Part shown: in pieces, positions 1-8,272 of the stretch
How the letters are laid out: each line of letters opens with the position of its first letter
Numbering within the stretch: the first letter of the stretch is position 1
Origin: Lonsdalea britannica
Lineage (GTDB): Bacteria > Pseudomonadota > Gammaproteobacteria > Enterobacterales > Enterobacteriaceae
Length of the DNA stretch: 14,800 nucleotides
Direction: 5' to 3'
Assembly: GCF_946477055.1 (NCBI RefSeq)
Contig: NZ_CAMKXG010000060.1
Location: 1 to 14,800, forward strand
Notes under the pieces: model-generated
What the model was told of the DNA's origin: nothing
What the model saw: the letters and a program-made list of their open reading frames with translations, nothing else
The model's database searches: none
Program-made: the position numbers and the translations under genes

Positions 1-50
1 GATCTACACTATCCTCTTCGTCGGCAGCGTCAGATGTGTATAAGAGACAG
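1..50 (+). other. Illumina Nextera adapter (untrimmed, not genomic)
   Basis: Bases 1-9 are the end of the Illumina P5 oligo, 10-17 (TATCCTCT) match the Nextera i5 index known as S503, 18-31 are the Nextera read-1 linker and 32-50 are the 19-base Tn5 mosaic end. The order and exact fit leave little doubt that this is library adapter left on the contig edge. Any open frame that starts before base 51 is an artefact. Confidence 0.98.
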
Positions 51-411
51 CGGCTGGAGCATGAAACTGGCGACCTGGCTGGCGCAGGCGGCGCTGCCCT
101 GTGCGCTCATCGTGCTGGGCGCCAATCTCTCCGGCTACCGGCTGCGTCCCAGCGCTCATGCCGTCGGCATCGCCGCCGCCAAGCTGGTGTTGATGCCGTT
201 ACTGGTGCTGCTGACCTGTCTGCTGTTCCACATTGACGGCATCCCGCGCGGCGTACTGGTGCTGATGGCCGCGAATCCTTCCGGCGTCAACGTGCTCGGC
301 TTTGCCCGCACGCAGGAGGATATCCAGATCGGCAGCTCCGCGATTTGCCTCACGACCTTGCTGTCGATGGCGACATTGCCGCTGTGGATGTGGGTAGCTA
401 GTCTGGGGTGA
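51..411 (+). CDS. AEC-family transporter, C-terminal fragment (cut by contig edge)
   Basis: This is the last roughly 120 codons of an auxin-efflux-carrier (AEC) family membrane protein; the 5' part is missing because the contig starts here. The frame is open from base 52 into the adapter, so the ATG at 61 should not be taken as the real start. Visible are a hydrophobic helix with LPCALIVLGANL, another with LVLMPLLVLLTCLLF, the conserved small-residue stretch AANPSGVNVLGFA and a final helix with LPLWMW just before the stop. AEC proteins usually have about 300-320 residues and ten helices, so roughly the last five-helix half is present. Family members carry organic acids or other small anions; the substrate here cannot be told. 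It converges on the monooxygenase gene, so it is probably not part of that operon. Confidence 0.85.
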
Positions 412-551
412 GCCGTCATGACACGCTCAGTGAACGGAAGACAATACGGTTGAAAACGCAGACGCGGCGAACCACCATCATCGCGGAGACCGCAGACGCA
501 GAGAAAATGAAGGGTATGAAGGAACGGCGGGCCTGACGACGGACATCCGCA

Positions 552-578
552 GGGCGACGACGCTTTTTGCCGCCGCCC
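552..578 (-). terminator. Hairpin downstream of the monooxygenase gene
   Basis: Read on the minus strand these 27 bases fold into a 10-base-pair stem, starting GGGCGGCGGC and closing with CGTCGCCC, with two G-U pairs and a seven-base A-rich loop. On the plus strand the G-U pairs become mismatches, so it suits minus-strand RNA. It lies about 60 bases after the monooxygenase stop. No run of T follows, so it may only protect or mark the 3' end rather than act as a classical intrinsic terminator. Confidence 0.35.
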
Positions 579-637
579 TAAATCCGTGCCGTCACAAAAG
601 GCATCGACGTATGCACGCTACGCGCGCCGCGAGTTCA

Positions 638-1942
638 TTAGCGGATGGGTTGAAGACCCAGATTTTCACGCAGGGTCGCGTGTTCATACGCTTCTCTGAA
701 CAAACCGCGTCGACGCAGTTCCGGGATCACTAACTCAACGAACAGATCCAGCTGTTCCGGCACCACGGCGGGCATGATGTTGAAGCCGTCCGCTCCGCCC
801 TGCTCCAGCCACTGCTGAAAATCATCGGCAATATCCTCCGCCGTTCCGACGATCACGCGGTGACCGCGCGATCCCGCCGCAATGGCCGCCAGTTCGCGCA
901 GGGTCAGATTGTCGCGTTTGGCGAGATCCGTCAGCAGTTTGACGCGGCTTTGGTTGCCCTCGCCCAGCGGCGCCTCCGGCACCGGTCCATCCAGCGGATA
1001 GTCGCTGAGATCGATGCCGAACCGCGCCGACAGCTGGCGCAGGCCGTTATCAATATCCACCAGCGCGTTAAGCTGCTGCCAGGTCGCCTTCGCCTCTTCG
1101 CGCGTACGCCCGATAATCGGCATCACCCCCGGCAGGATCAGCACCCGATCCGGATCCCGCCCCGCCTCAGCCACCAGGGCTTTCTGGCTCCGGTAAAACG
1201 CCTGCGCCTCTTCCAGCGAGGCCGAGGCGGTAAACACGACTTCCGCCGTGGCCGCCGCCATTTTCTGACCGTCGGCGGACGATCCGGCTTCGATAATCAC
1301 CGGGCGTACCTGAGGCGAGCGGGTGATGTTCAGCGGTCCCTGTACCTGAAAGTGTTTACCGCGATGATGGATAGATCGAATTTTGTCGTCAGCGAAGTAG
1401 CGCCCGCTCTGTTTGTCCGGATCGACCGCCCCCTCCTGCCACGCGTCCCAGAGCTGAAAAGCGACCTCAAGAAACTCATGCGCACGTTCATAGCGGTCGG
1501 CGTGGACCGGCATGTTCTCCTCACTGAAATTTTTCGCCACGTCGTCGGAATAGGAAGTGACTACGTTCCACGCCACGCGGCCGCGGCTGATATGGTCAAG
1601 AGACGAAAAGCTGCGGGCGAGCGTGAACGGATCGCTGAAGGTCGTCGATGCGGTGGCCGCCAGGCCGATGTGCCGGGTGGAAACCGCCAACGCCGCCAGC
1701 AGCGTTAACGGCTCCAGCCGCGCCATCGTAGAAGGCAGACAGTGAATGGACGTCGCCAGCGCGTCGCCGACGAAAAACATATCGAACGTGCCCTCTTCGG
1801 CTTTTTGGGCAATGCGAATCAACCAGTCGATATCCGTCGGCGAACCTAATGTCTCGCTGATGCGCCAGCCGCTAACGTGATGACCCAGCGGCTGTACGAA
1901 CAAGCCGAGACGCAGTTGGCGAACGGTGGAAGAGTGCGGCAT
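638..1942 (-). CDS. FMN-dependent monooxygenase, NtaA/SnaA/SoxA/DszA type
   Basis: The 434-residue product is a full-length bacterial luciferase-like (LLM) flavin monooxygenase of the NtaA/SnaA/SoxA/DszA group, soluble in the cytoplasm and dependent on reduced FMN from a separate reductase, which is not present here. The sequence shows the typical start LRLGLFVQPLGHHVSGWR, FDMFFVGD near residue 55, RVAWNVVTS near 140, RYERAHEFLEVAFQLWDAW near 165-185 and PVIIEAGSS near 215. The chosen ATG has an excellent ribosome site, AAGGAGG four bases ahead. It lies 186 bases after the ATPase gene in the same direction. Known relatives beside amino-acid importers include Bacillus subtilis YxeK, which acts in S-(2-succino)cysteine breakdown; that makes a cysteine-type or other sulfur/nitrogen compound a reasonable but unproved substrate. 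Confidence 0.92.
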   Translation of the reverse strand: MPHSSTVRQLRLGLFVQPLGHHVSGWRISETLGSPTDIDWLIRIAQKAEEGTFDMFFVGDALATSIHCLPSTMARLEPLTLLAALAVSTRHIGLAATASTTFSDPFTLARSFSSLDHISRGRVAWNVVTSYSDDVAKNFSEENMPVHADRYERAHEFLEVAFQLWDAWQEGAVDPDKQSGRYFADDKIRSIHHRGKHFQVQGPLNITRSPQVRPVIIEAGSSADGQKMAAATAEVVFTASASLEEAQAFYRSQKALVAEAGRDPDRVLILPGVMPIIGRTREEAKATWQQLNALVDIDNGLRQLSARFGIDLSDYPLDGPVPEAPLGEGNQSRVKLLTDLAKRDNLTLRELAAIAAGSRGHRVIVGTAEDIADDFQQWLEQGGADGFNIMPAVVPEQLDLFVELVIPELRRRGLFREAYEHATLRENLGLQPIR

Positions 1943-2128
1943 AACGCCTCCTTGGGCGGTGGTGAATCTTCAGTATAAAAAGCGCACGACAACGCGCGCC
2001 TGTCGAATAATGGCATCAGCAGAATAAGCGGAGCCGCGGTGATCTGATAGGTTTCCTGCACATCGCCCCGACACGGTTTGGGGTCAGCGCTCACACTCAC
2101 CCTCTTCGCGTCCTCGTTAGTGCTGACA

Positions 2129-2890
2129 TCAAAGCACCGTGGACAGAAATTCGGTCACACGGGCGTTGGTGTTGTCTTCCAGCACCTCACGGGTCGGGCC
2201 AGACAGGATGATGCGGCCCTCATCCATAAAGACGATATGATCCGCCACTTCGCGGGCAAAGCCGATTTCGTGGGTGACGATCACCATCGTGATGCCGGAG
2301 TGCGCCAGCTGCTTGATCACCTGCAATACCTCTCCCACCAGCTCGGGATCCAGCGCGGACGTCGGTTCGTCGAACAGCATTACCTCCGGATCCATCGCCA
2401 GCGCTCGCGCGATCGCCACGCGCTGTTGCTGACCGCCGGAGAGCTGCGAGGGCCAGTCGTTCTCCCGTCCCGCCAGCCCGACCTGTTGCAAGAGGCGTTG
2501 AGCTTTCTCCGTCGCCTGTGCCCGCGACAGCTTTTTCACCTTTTGAGGCGCATCCGCTATGTTCTGCAGCACGGTACGATGTAAAAACAGGTTGAACTGC
2601 TGAAATACCATGCCGATGCGGCTACGCTGCCGAGCGGTCTTGCGGTCACGCATCTCAAACAGGGCGTTCCCCTTCCGCTCATAGCCCACCAGCTGACCAC
2701 CGATGAGGATCATTCCGTCGTCCAGTTTCTCCAGATGATTAATACAGCGCAGCAGCGTCGACTTACCCGCGCCCGACGGGCCGAGGATCGCCGTGACCGA
2801 TCCTGCCGCTATCGTCAGATCGACGCCGTCCAGGATCGTCTTGCCGGAAAGACGTTTGGTGACGCGGCGAATTTCGATCGCTTCAGCCAT
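2129..2890 (-). CDS. Polar amino-acid ABC importer, ATP-binding protein (GlnQ/TcyN-like)
   Basis: This 253-residue protein is the ATPase of an amino-acid-type ABC importer, sitting on the cytoplasmic side of the permease. All motifs are intact: Walker A GPSGAGKST at 37-45, Q-loop Q97, signature LSGGQQQR at 150-157, Walker B VMLFDE at 170-175, D-loop SALD at 178-181 and switch histidine H207. The length is normal for GlnQ-like subunits. The ATG overlaps the end of the permease gene by 8 bases and has a strong AAGGAGGA site six bases ahead, so the two are translated together. A role in taking up an amino-acid-like compound is firm; the compound is not known. Confidence 0.95.
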   Translation of the reverse strand: MAEAIEIRRVTKRLSGKTILDGVDLTIAAGSVTAILGPSGAGKSTLLRCINHLEKLDDGMILIGGQLVGYERKGNALFEMRDRKTARQRSRIGMVFQQFNLFLHRTVLQNIADAPQKVKKLSRAQATEKAQRLLQQVGLAGRENDWPSQLSGGQQQRVAIARALAMDPEVMLFDEPTSALDPELVGEVLQVIKQLAHSGITMVIVTHEIGFAREVADHIVFMDEGRIILSGPTREVLEDNTNARVTEFLSTVL

Positions 2891-3809
2891 GGATCGTCCT
2901 CCTTGCCCATACGATCAGCGCCGGCAGCTTCGCGGCGGCCCGCGTTGACGTTGCCGTCTTCCCGAATCCCCGGCTGAAATGGCGCTCCACGTAATATTGC
3001 CCTACGGACAGCAGCGAGGTCAGCAGGAGATACCACAGCGTCGCCACCAGCAGCAGCGGGATCACCTCGTAAGTGCGCTGGTAAATGATCTGCGCGGAGT
3101 AAAGTACGTCCTGCAAAGCGATAACGGACACCACAGCGGTGGTCTTGAGCTGGCCAATGACCTCGTTGCCCGCAGGCGGCAGGATGGCCCGCATCGCCTG
3201 AGGCAACACGGTGAAGCGGAAGATTTGCCCGCGGGTATAACCCAGCGCGCGGGCGGCCTCCCGCTGTCCGGAGCCGACGCTTTGTATCCCGGCACGAATA
3301 ATTTCGGCGGCATAGGCGGACTGGTGCATGACCAACGCAATCACCGCCGCCCCGAACGGCGTGATCAGCTCATTGGCGGGCACGCGCCAAACCTCACCGA
3401 GACCCGGTACGGAGAAAGAGATCGTCGGATATAACGCGGCAATGTTGTACCAGAGAAACAGCTGCACCAACATCGGCACCCCACGGAAAAACCAGGTGTA
3501 GAAGCCGCTGACCGCCGTCAGCACCGGATTGGACGACAGCCGCATCAACGCGAGCACCGTGCCGCCCGCGAAGCCGAGCGCGACAGACATCACCGTGAGT
3601 TGCAGCGTCATCATGACGCCTTGCAGGATCGACGCGTCGGTGAAGTTAGCCGCGACGATAGCCCACTCAAAACGCGGATTATTGAACACGGAATGCAGCA
3701 GACCAGCCATCAGCAGCAGAACGCCCAGCGCACTCAGCCAGCGTCCATAATAGCGTTTGCCGACGATGCGCAGGCCTGCGGCGGGGTCAGTAACGGGAGT
3801 CTGCGCCAT
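2883..3809 (-). CDS. Polar amino-acid ABC importer, permease (HisM/GlnP family)
   Basis: The 308-residue inner-membrane protein belongs to the His/Glu/Gln/Arg permease family. Helices are seen near residues 25-43, 60-90, 100-125 and 150-170 and around 235-265. The EAA loop that docks onto the ATPase is clear near 180-200 (QREAARALGYTRGQ followed by LPQAMRAILPP). It is longer than the usual 220-250 residues because of an N-terminal cytoplasmic lead and a basic, alanine-rich C-terminal tail. Its start shares one base with the stop of the binding-protein gene (TAATG), showing translational coupling. Only one permease gene is present, so the transporter probably works as a permease homodimer. Confidence 0.94.
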   Translation of the reverse strand: MAQTPVTDPAAGLRIVGKRYYGRWLSALGVLLLMAGLLHSVFNNPRFEWAIVAANFTDASILQGVMMTLQLTVMSVALGFAGGTVLALMRLSSNPVLTAVSGFYTWFFRGVPMLVQLFLWYNIAALYPTISFSVPGLGEVWRVPANELITPFGAAVIALVMHQSAYAAEIIRAGIQSVGSGQREAARALGYTRGQIFRFTVLPQAMRAILPPAGNEVIGQLKTTAVVSVIALQDVLYSAQIIYQRTYEVIPLLLVATLWYLLLTSLLSVGQYYVERHFSRGFGKTATSTRAAAKLPALIVWARRTIHG

Positions 3810-4714
3810 TAAAAGATCTCTGCATTGCGTTTCGATTGCGTTACCGCCCCATAGCCGATTGACCAGCGTTCGAGGATCTGCCGATAGGTGCCGTCAGCGA
3901 TCAGGGAATTGAGCGCCGCCTGCACGGCCTCTTCCAGCGGCGAGCCTTTTGGGAATGCCACCGACACCGGCGCGTCGTTCACCGTAATCTGTCCGCTCAT
4001 CGTCAGGCCTTTTACCTGCTTGATCTGCCAGCTCAGCCCTTCATAAGGACCGAAGAACATCTGGGTCCGTCCGCTGACCACCGCCTGAACGCCGGAGGGA
4101 CGATCCGGGAAAACGGCGATATTGATCGGCGGCTTTCCCTGCGTTTCGCAGGCTTTGCTCGCCTCGGTCAAACGCATCAACTGCGTCGTGCCTGCGCCCG
4201 CGCCAATCTGTTTACCACACGCCTCGGTCAATTGGGTAAACGGGGCGATGTTGGCGTCTTGACGGGAAATAACGCCCAGTCGGGAAGCGTCGAAGTAGCT
4301 GACAAAATCAACCTGATCCAGCCGCTTAAGCGTCGCGTTGATGTTCGAGAGCGCCACGTCGTAACGCCCGGACTTCAAACCCGGAATGATGTTGTCGAAA
4401 CCACCGGTATCGCGCCACTGCACTTTGACGCCCAGTCGATCGGCCACGGCAGTGAAAATATCGATCTCCCTGCCCGCCAGCGTTTTATTGTCTTCTTGAT
4501 AAAAGGTGGTCGGCGGGGTATTGGGATTGGTGCCAGCGATGATGTAGCCACGTTGCTGGATAGTCTCAGGCAATTTGGCGGTTAAAACCGGATCGGCCTG
4601 CGTCTTGAAATGGCGCTCGGCGGGCACGTTCAGTTCCGCCGCCTGCGCCAACGAAGTCATGACGGCCAGTGCGCCCACCATCCACGTCCGCGCCAGAGAA
4701 TAGAAGTTCTTCAT
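3809..4714 (-). CDS. Periplasmic amino-acid-binding protein of ABC importer (SBP family 3)
   Basis: The 301-residue product is the solute-binding protein that captures the substrate in the periplasm. Residues 1-25 form a Sec signal peptide with probable cleavage AQA|AE. The rest fits family-3 binding proteins: AGREIDIFTAVADRLGVKV near 79-97, LKSGRYDVALSNINATLKR just after, and a C-terminal FPKGSPLEEAVQAALNSLIADGTY segment. Two cysteines about 22 residues apart in the second lobe could form a disulfide. It is the first gene of the operon. No strong ribosome site is seen, only an AGGG about 14 bases ahead of the ATG. The pocket residues point to an amino-acid-like ligand but do not identify it. 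Confidence 0.93.
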   Translation of the reverse strand: MKNFYSLARTWMVGALAVMTSLAQAAELNVPAERHFKTQADPVLTAKLPETIQQRGYIIAGTNPNTPPTTFYQEDNKTLAGREIDIFTAVADRLGVKVQWRDTGGFDNIIPGLKSGRYDVALSNINATLKRLDQVDFVSYFDASRLGVISRQDANIAPFTQLTEACGKQIGAGAGTTQLMRLTEASKACETQGKPPINIAVFPDRPSGVQAVVSGRTQMFFGPYEGLSWQIKQVKGLTMSGQITVNDAPVSVAFPKGSPLEEAVQAALNSLIADGTYRQILERWSIGYGAVTQSKRNAEIF

Positions 4715-5125
4715 GTTGGATTTGCCCTGTGATGTTCAATAGAAAGCTATCACCGCCCCGCGTCGAGGCGTCATTGTGTTTTGTCGTTAACGGTTAGATT
4801 GCCGTGCGATTGTCGCGCCACCATCCCCAGTAATCGGGATTAACGGCATGGATTCATTGTGGGTAAGCGGGGATCGACAGGGAAGCAACAAAACCGGATA
4901 AGCTATTGAGATAAATACCTATGACGCGAGTGTCGACACGGGGGGTGAAAGCGCCGCCTAACATGCTGTGAGAGGGGTTTTCTTCCCGCTCAGGTTCGCG
5001 GTTCCCCACCCTATGTGACACGCGATGATGGAGCCGATTTTCACGCTGCAAGCAGGCGAAAAGTTCGAGCGCAAAACAATAGCGCTAATCCAGCATTCAT
5101 GTTTTCATACCCATCCTGACCTTTT
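4715..5125. other. Divergent intergenic region between the ABC operon and the OmpA-lipoprotein unit
   Basis: No convincing gene is seen here; both flanking units should start from this stretch. An inverted repeat GTGAT-N15-ATCAC (4729-4753) lies just upstream of the binding-protein start and could be an operator or a leader hairpin. A perfect ten-base palindrome GTGTCGACAC lies at 4930-4939. I could not pick a confident promoter for the ABC operon. Confidence 0.4.
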
Positions 5126-5154
5126 TTTACCTTCTATTACATGCCACTTACACT
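5126..5154 (+). promoter_or_regulatory. Candidate sigma-70 promoter for the OmpA-lipoprotein unit
   Basis: TTTACC (5126-5131) and TACACT (5149-5154) each match four of six consensus bases and are 17 bases apart, in an AT-rich patch. Transcription would start near 5160. That is too late for the ATG at 5155 to be used and agrees with a TTG start at 5188. Confidence 0.4.
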
Positions 5155-5187
5155 ATGGATGGGTGGTCTACGTCTGGGGATCAGAGT

Positions 5188-6666
5188 TTGAAAGTGAAGC
5201 ATTTACGGAAAGCCACCATTCTCGCCATGATTGTCTCCCTAACTTCCAGCTGTTCCAGCATGCACAATATGGGTCAATCCTACGGAACCGCCATTGGCTG
5301 CGTCGGCGGGGCGGCATTGGGCGGCGGGTTGACCTATCTTGTCACCCGCAACGCGGAAAAAGCCGTAGCTGGCGGCATTATCGGTGGCATCGCCGGCTGC
5401 GCGCTCGGCAATGTCTGGCAGAACCGCGAAAGAGCGCTGGCAGAAATTGCCGCCGATGAAAAAATCTCGATCCATACGGAAACGCTGAAAACCGATCCGT
5501 CATCCGGCAGTGACACGGTGGGGATCGTCGCGCAGGTGGAAGACAGCGCCATGTTCCCGACGGGAAGCGCCGAGTTGACGCCTGACGGGCTGCGTCAGGT
5601 GAAAAAGATCGCCGCGGCGATGAAGAGCGGAGACGGCAACGATGCCGGACTGCTTCTGGTCGTGGGCCACACTGACGCCACCGGCAGCGCCCGCCTGAAT
5701 CAGCGGTTATCCGAGCAACGGGCGCGCAACGTCGGACGCATCCTCGAGCAGTCAGGCATCAGCGCCAACCGCCTGTATTTTCAGGGGGCAGGGTCGTCAC
5801 GGCCCATCGCGGACAACGAAACAGACCAAGGCCGCGCCGCTAACCGCCGGGTTGAACTGGTCGGGCTCGCAAGCGAAGCCCTGCTGAAACAACGTTTGCA
5901 GCAGGAAGGCAATAACCCCCGTTACCTGGAACACGGCACCGCCAGCACGGCGAGCGCCGTCGCGAAGCGTCCATCGGCCAACACTAAGACCACTTCCCGC
6001 AAGGCAGAACCTGCCGTATCCATCCCTTCGACGCCATCAACCACTGCGGCGGCCAGCCCTCGGCCCGCGAAAACGATCGAGAGCAAAAATTACGTCGATT
6101 TCGGCGGCGATGCGGTCAACGCCAGCCTGCCGAGTCTCGCGGCCAATCTTAAACCTCAGCATCGCGGCTTCAGCCTGATCGGCGAAGCTCACGCCAGCGT
6201 CATCGCCAAAAGCTGTATCGCCGACACGGTACGCGTCAGCGGCGAAGCCCGGAATCTAGCCAGCGGCAAACCGGTCGACGTCCATGAAACGCGGGAATAT
6301 CTGCCGGGCATGAACGGACGCGCCTGGGCCGGGCTGGTGAACGGCCATCTGGTCACACTGTCTCCGGTGCGCGTATTGCGGGAAAACGTCAGCGTGACGG
6401 AAGATCCCAAAGTCTACATCACGCGTAACTATATGAATAACAACCGCAAAGCCGATGCGCCGCTGAAAGCGGTCGCGAACGCGTGGGAAGGTGAAGACAA
6501 CATTCTCTATCGCGTTTACCTCCAGGACGGGCAGCAGCAAAACCTGTCCTGCATCGACCTGCTGGTGGCGAAAGACAAACCTAAAAGTCAGCAGGGGCAA
6601 CTGTTCTACTTTGGTAACGGCGACAACAAAGAATATATGGCGGCCTACACGCCAGCACGCAGCTAA
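5188..6666 (+). CDS. OmpA-domain lipoprotein with glycine-zipper segment and unknown C-terminal domain
   Basis: I choose the TTG at 5188 (492 residues). It has a GGGGA ribosome site seven bases ahead, and a start at the in-frame ATG 5155 would put 11 odd residues before the signal peptide. The N-terminus is basic then hydrophobic and ends in LTSSC, a lipobox-like site with Cys22 as the lipidated residue, though threonine at -3 is not ideal. A glycine-zipper stretch (residues 32-74, CVGGAALGGG and GGIIGGIAG) follows. Then comes an OmpA/Pal-type peptidoglycan-binding domain at about 115-227, with GHTDATGS and SEQRA carrying the two key residues Asp163 and Arg178. After a Ser/Thr/Ala/Pro-rich linker (about 245-300) there is a 190-residue C-terminal domain I do not recognise, with two cysteines that could pair. 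It probably sits on the outer membrane holding the cell wall. It is the first gene of a three-gene unit. Confidence 0.82.
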   Translation: MKVKHLRKATILAMIVSLTSSCSSMHNMGQSYGTAIGCVGGAALGGGLTYLVTRNAEKAVAGGIIGGIAGCALGNVWQNRERALAEIAADEKISIHTETLKTDPSSGSDTVGIVAQVEDSAMFPTGSAELTPDGLRQVKKIAAAMKSGDGNDAGLLLVVGHTDATGSARLNQRLSEQRARNVGRILEQSGISANRLYFQGAGSSRPIADNETDQGRAANRRVELVGLASEALLKQRLQQEGNNPRYLEHGTASTASAVAKRPSANTKTTSRKAEPAVSIPSTPSTTAAASPRPAKTIESKNYVDFGGDAVNASLPSLAANLKPQHRGFSLIGEAHASVIAKSCIADTVRVSGEARNLASGKPVDVHETREYLPGMNGRAWAGLVNGHLVTLSPVRVLRENVSVTEDPKVYITRNYMNNNRKADAPLKAVANAWEGEDNILYRVYLQDGQQQNLSCIDLLVAKDKPKSQQGQLFYFGNGDNKEYMAAYTPARS

Positions 6667-6681
6667 TTTAAGGATAATGAT

Positions 6682-8253
6682 ATGGAATTATTTCAAACTA
6701 TCGCCGAGGCCATCGCGACCTATCGCTACATTTTCTGGCCCCTGTTTGGGCTGATGGCATTAACGCTGGTGGTGATCCGCTGGTGGAACAACGTGAGCTA
6801 CTTTTTCCTTAATCTGGCCGCCAGTTTTCCACTGATCGGCCATATCGCTCGCCTGTCGCGCAGCCATGAACCCCGCAGACCCGGCACCGGTAAGAAAGAG
6901 TGGTATCCGTCGGAAGAAGCCCTGTGCGCCAAATATTACGCCTATCACCAAACCACCAGCCGCGACGCGAGCTTTTACCGTCGCTGCGTCGATTACCTCG
7001 ATAAAGTCGAGGAGCGCGGACGCAAACCCACCGGCATCGTTTTGTGGCTGTGCAGTATCGCGCTGGTGATTCTGGAAGCCTTTATTTTCGCACTGGTGCT
7101 ATCCCCCTTCATCGCCAACAACATCTCCGCCAATCAGGCTGAGTTTTCCGCGCTGGTCATCTCAGTCCTGATCGGGGTGATTCTGGTGCCGGCCACCCAT
7201 CTGATGGGGGCGGAACTGCACAAAAACACGCTGCTGAAAAAAATCCGCTACTGGCACTCCGAAGCGCGCCATAACGGCACCGCCAAAGACCTGATGACCA
7301 GCCACCGGATCACGCTGGAAAATAGCCGCGACGACGATAACGAACCGAACTACATCCAGATCCTGAACCGCATTAATCACAGCGTTCAGGTCAAGCCGCA
7401 ATACTGGTCCACCTTCGTCGCGCTGATCCTGATTACCACGTTCGCATTTGGCGCCTACTTTATTCGCGCCGCCACCCTCAATGCGATGGATACCCAGGCC
7501 GTCAACGCCTCGCCGTTTAGCCAGAGCAGCGCAGAAAGCGGCGGTTCGCCGTTCGAGCTGCCTGCGGCGGCGGTCGAGGATAACCATGCTGCGGATAAAC
7601 AGGCCGTCGCCGAAGTCGCCAGCAATCGCGTTTTCGCCTCGAAGCTGACCTTCATCATCCTCTCCGTGATTTTTGTGGGCGTGCAGCTGATCGGGATCCT
7701 CATCGGGATCTTCCGCTCGTTCGCGGGCATTGACTCCGCCAAAGCCGCCAAATACATCGGTAATTTCAGCGGTTCGGATGAGTTCGCCGCCTATCATGCC
7801 GCGCGCCGCGAACGCGTAGAGCGCGATGCGCAGCAGAAGCTCGCCACGTTGCAAAACCGACTGATGATGCAACGGCAAAACGGCCGCAGCGAACCGCTGT
7901 CCCAGATGCTGACCTTTGACGACTACGTGCGCGGCAAGCAATCAGATCGCGAAAACAACCAGCACCATCAGAGCCATGAGCCAGCCCCGACAACAACGCC
8001 GCAGGCTGCGCCGGTCGTCGCTTCTCCGGCTCCGGAAACCGCCAGTCCGGTCGCGACCGCAACGCCTGACTCGTCGCCTGCGGCACCTGCCGCCGCCGAG
8101 CGCGATGACACCGCACAGATTGAATCCCTCGGCGATCTGACCGCGCTGAGCGCAGAAGAGCTGGCGCAGGTATCGAAGGCTCTGGGACTCTCTCTGGATG
8201 CGCTGGCGAGCCGCCAACGTGTACAGGCGATTCTCAACAAAGCGCACGCCTAA
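6682..8253 (+). CDS. Five-helix inner-membrane protein of unknown function, with Pro/Ala linker and small C-terminal helical domain
   Basis: This 523-residue protein is not one I recognise. It starts 15 bases after the lipoprotein gene, behind an AAGGA site seven bases from the ATG. Membrane helices are predicted at about 16-33, 118-140, 155-175, 242-262 and 321-344. The loop between helices 4 and 5 (about 263-320) is Ser/Ala/Asn-rich and acidic, and could face the periplasm. After helix 5 comes a charged, coiled-coil-like stretch (about 370-395), then a Pro/Ala/Thr-rich linker (about 430-475). The last 45 residues, ending LSAEELAQVSKALGLSLDAL and a short tail, look like a small helical fold similar to SAP or Rho_N modules. 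It shows no clear MotA/TolQ signature. The context suggests it is the inner-membrane hub of a trans-envelope complex with its two neighbours. Confidence 0.9.
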   Translation: MELFQTIAEAIATYRYIFWPLFGLMALTLVVIRWWNNVSYFFLNLAASFPLIGHIARLSRSHEPRRPGTGKKEWYPSEEALCAKYYAYHQTTSRDASFYRRCVDYLDKVEERGRKPTGIVLWLCSIALVILEAFIFALVLSPFIANNISANQAEFSALVISVLIGVILVPATHLMGAELHKNTLLKKIRYWHSEARHNGTAKDLMTSHRITLENSRDDDNEPNYIQILNRINHSVQVKPQYWSTFVALILITTFAFGAYFIRAATLNAMDTQAVNASPFSQSSAESGGSPFELPAAAVEDNHAADKQAVAEVASNRVFASKLTFIILSVIFVGVQLIGILIGIFRSFAGIDSAKAAKYIGNFSGSDEFAAYHAARRERVERDAQQKLATLQNRLMMQRQNGRSEPLSQMLTFDDYVRGKQSDRENNQHHQSHEPAPTTTPQAAPVVASPAPETASPVATATPDSSPAAPAAAERDDTAQIESLGDLTALSAEELAQVSKALGLSLDALASRQRVQAILNKAHA

Positions 8254-8272
8254 CAGAGAAGAGGAAGCTGCC

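Noticed and set aside
34..60. Start of the AEC reading frame inside the adapter
   Set aside because: Bases 1-50 are library adapter, so the codons there are artificial.
4854..5051. Minus-strand frame of 65 codons in the divergent intergenic region
   Set aside because: Arginine-rich composition at its start, no ribosome site and no family resemblance; it covers the expected promoter region.
5155..5187. ATG at 5155 as start of the OmpA lipoprotein
   Set aside because: It has no ribosome site, sits against a likely -10 box, and adds residues that do not suit a lipoprotein signal; TTG 5188 fits better.
5188..8253. Zorya ZorA/ZorB-like defence pair
   Set aside because: ZorB has a membrane helix followed by a C-terminal OmpA domain and ZorA is MotA-like; here the OmpA protein is a lipoprotein with an extra domain, the membrane protein lacks a MotA/TolQ signature, and no ZorC/ZorD helicase follows.
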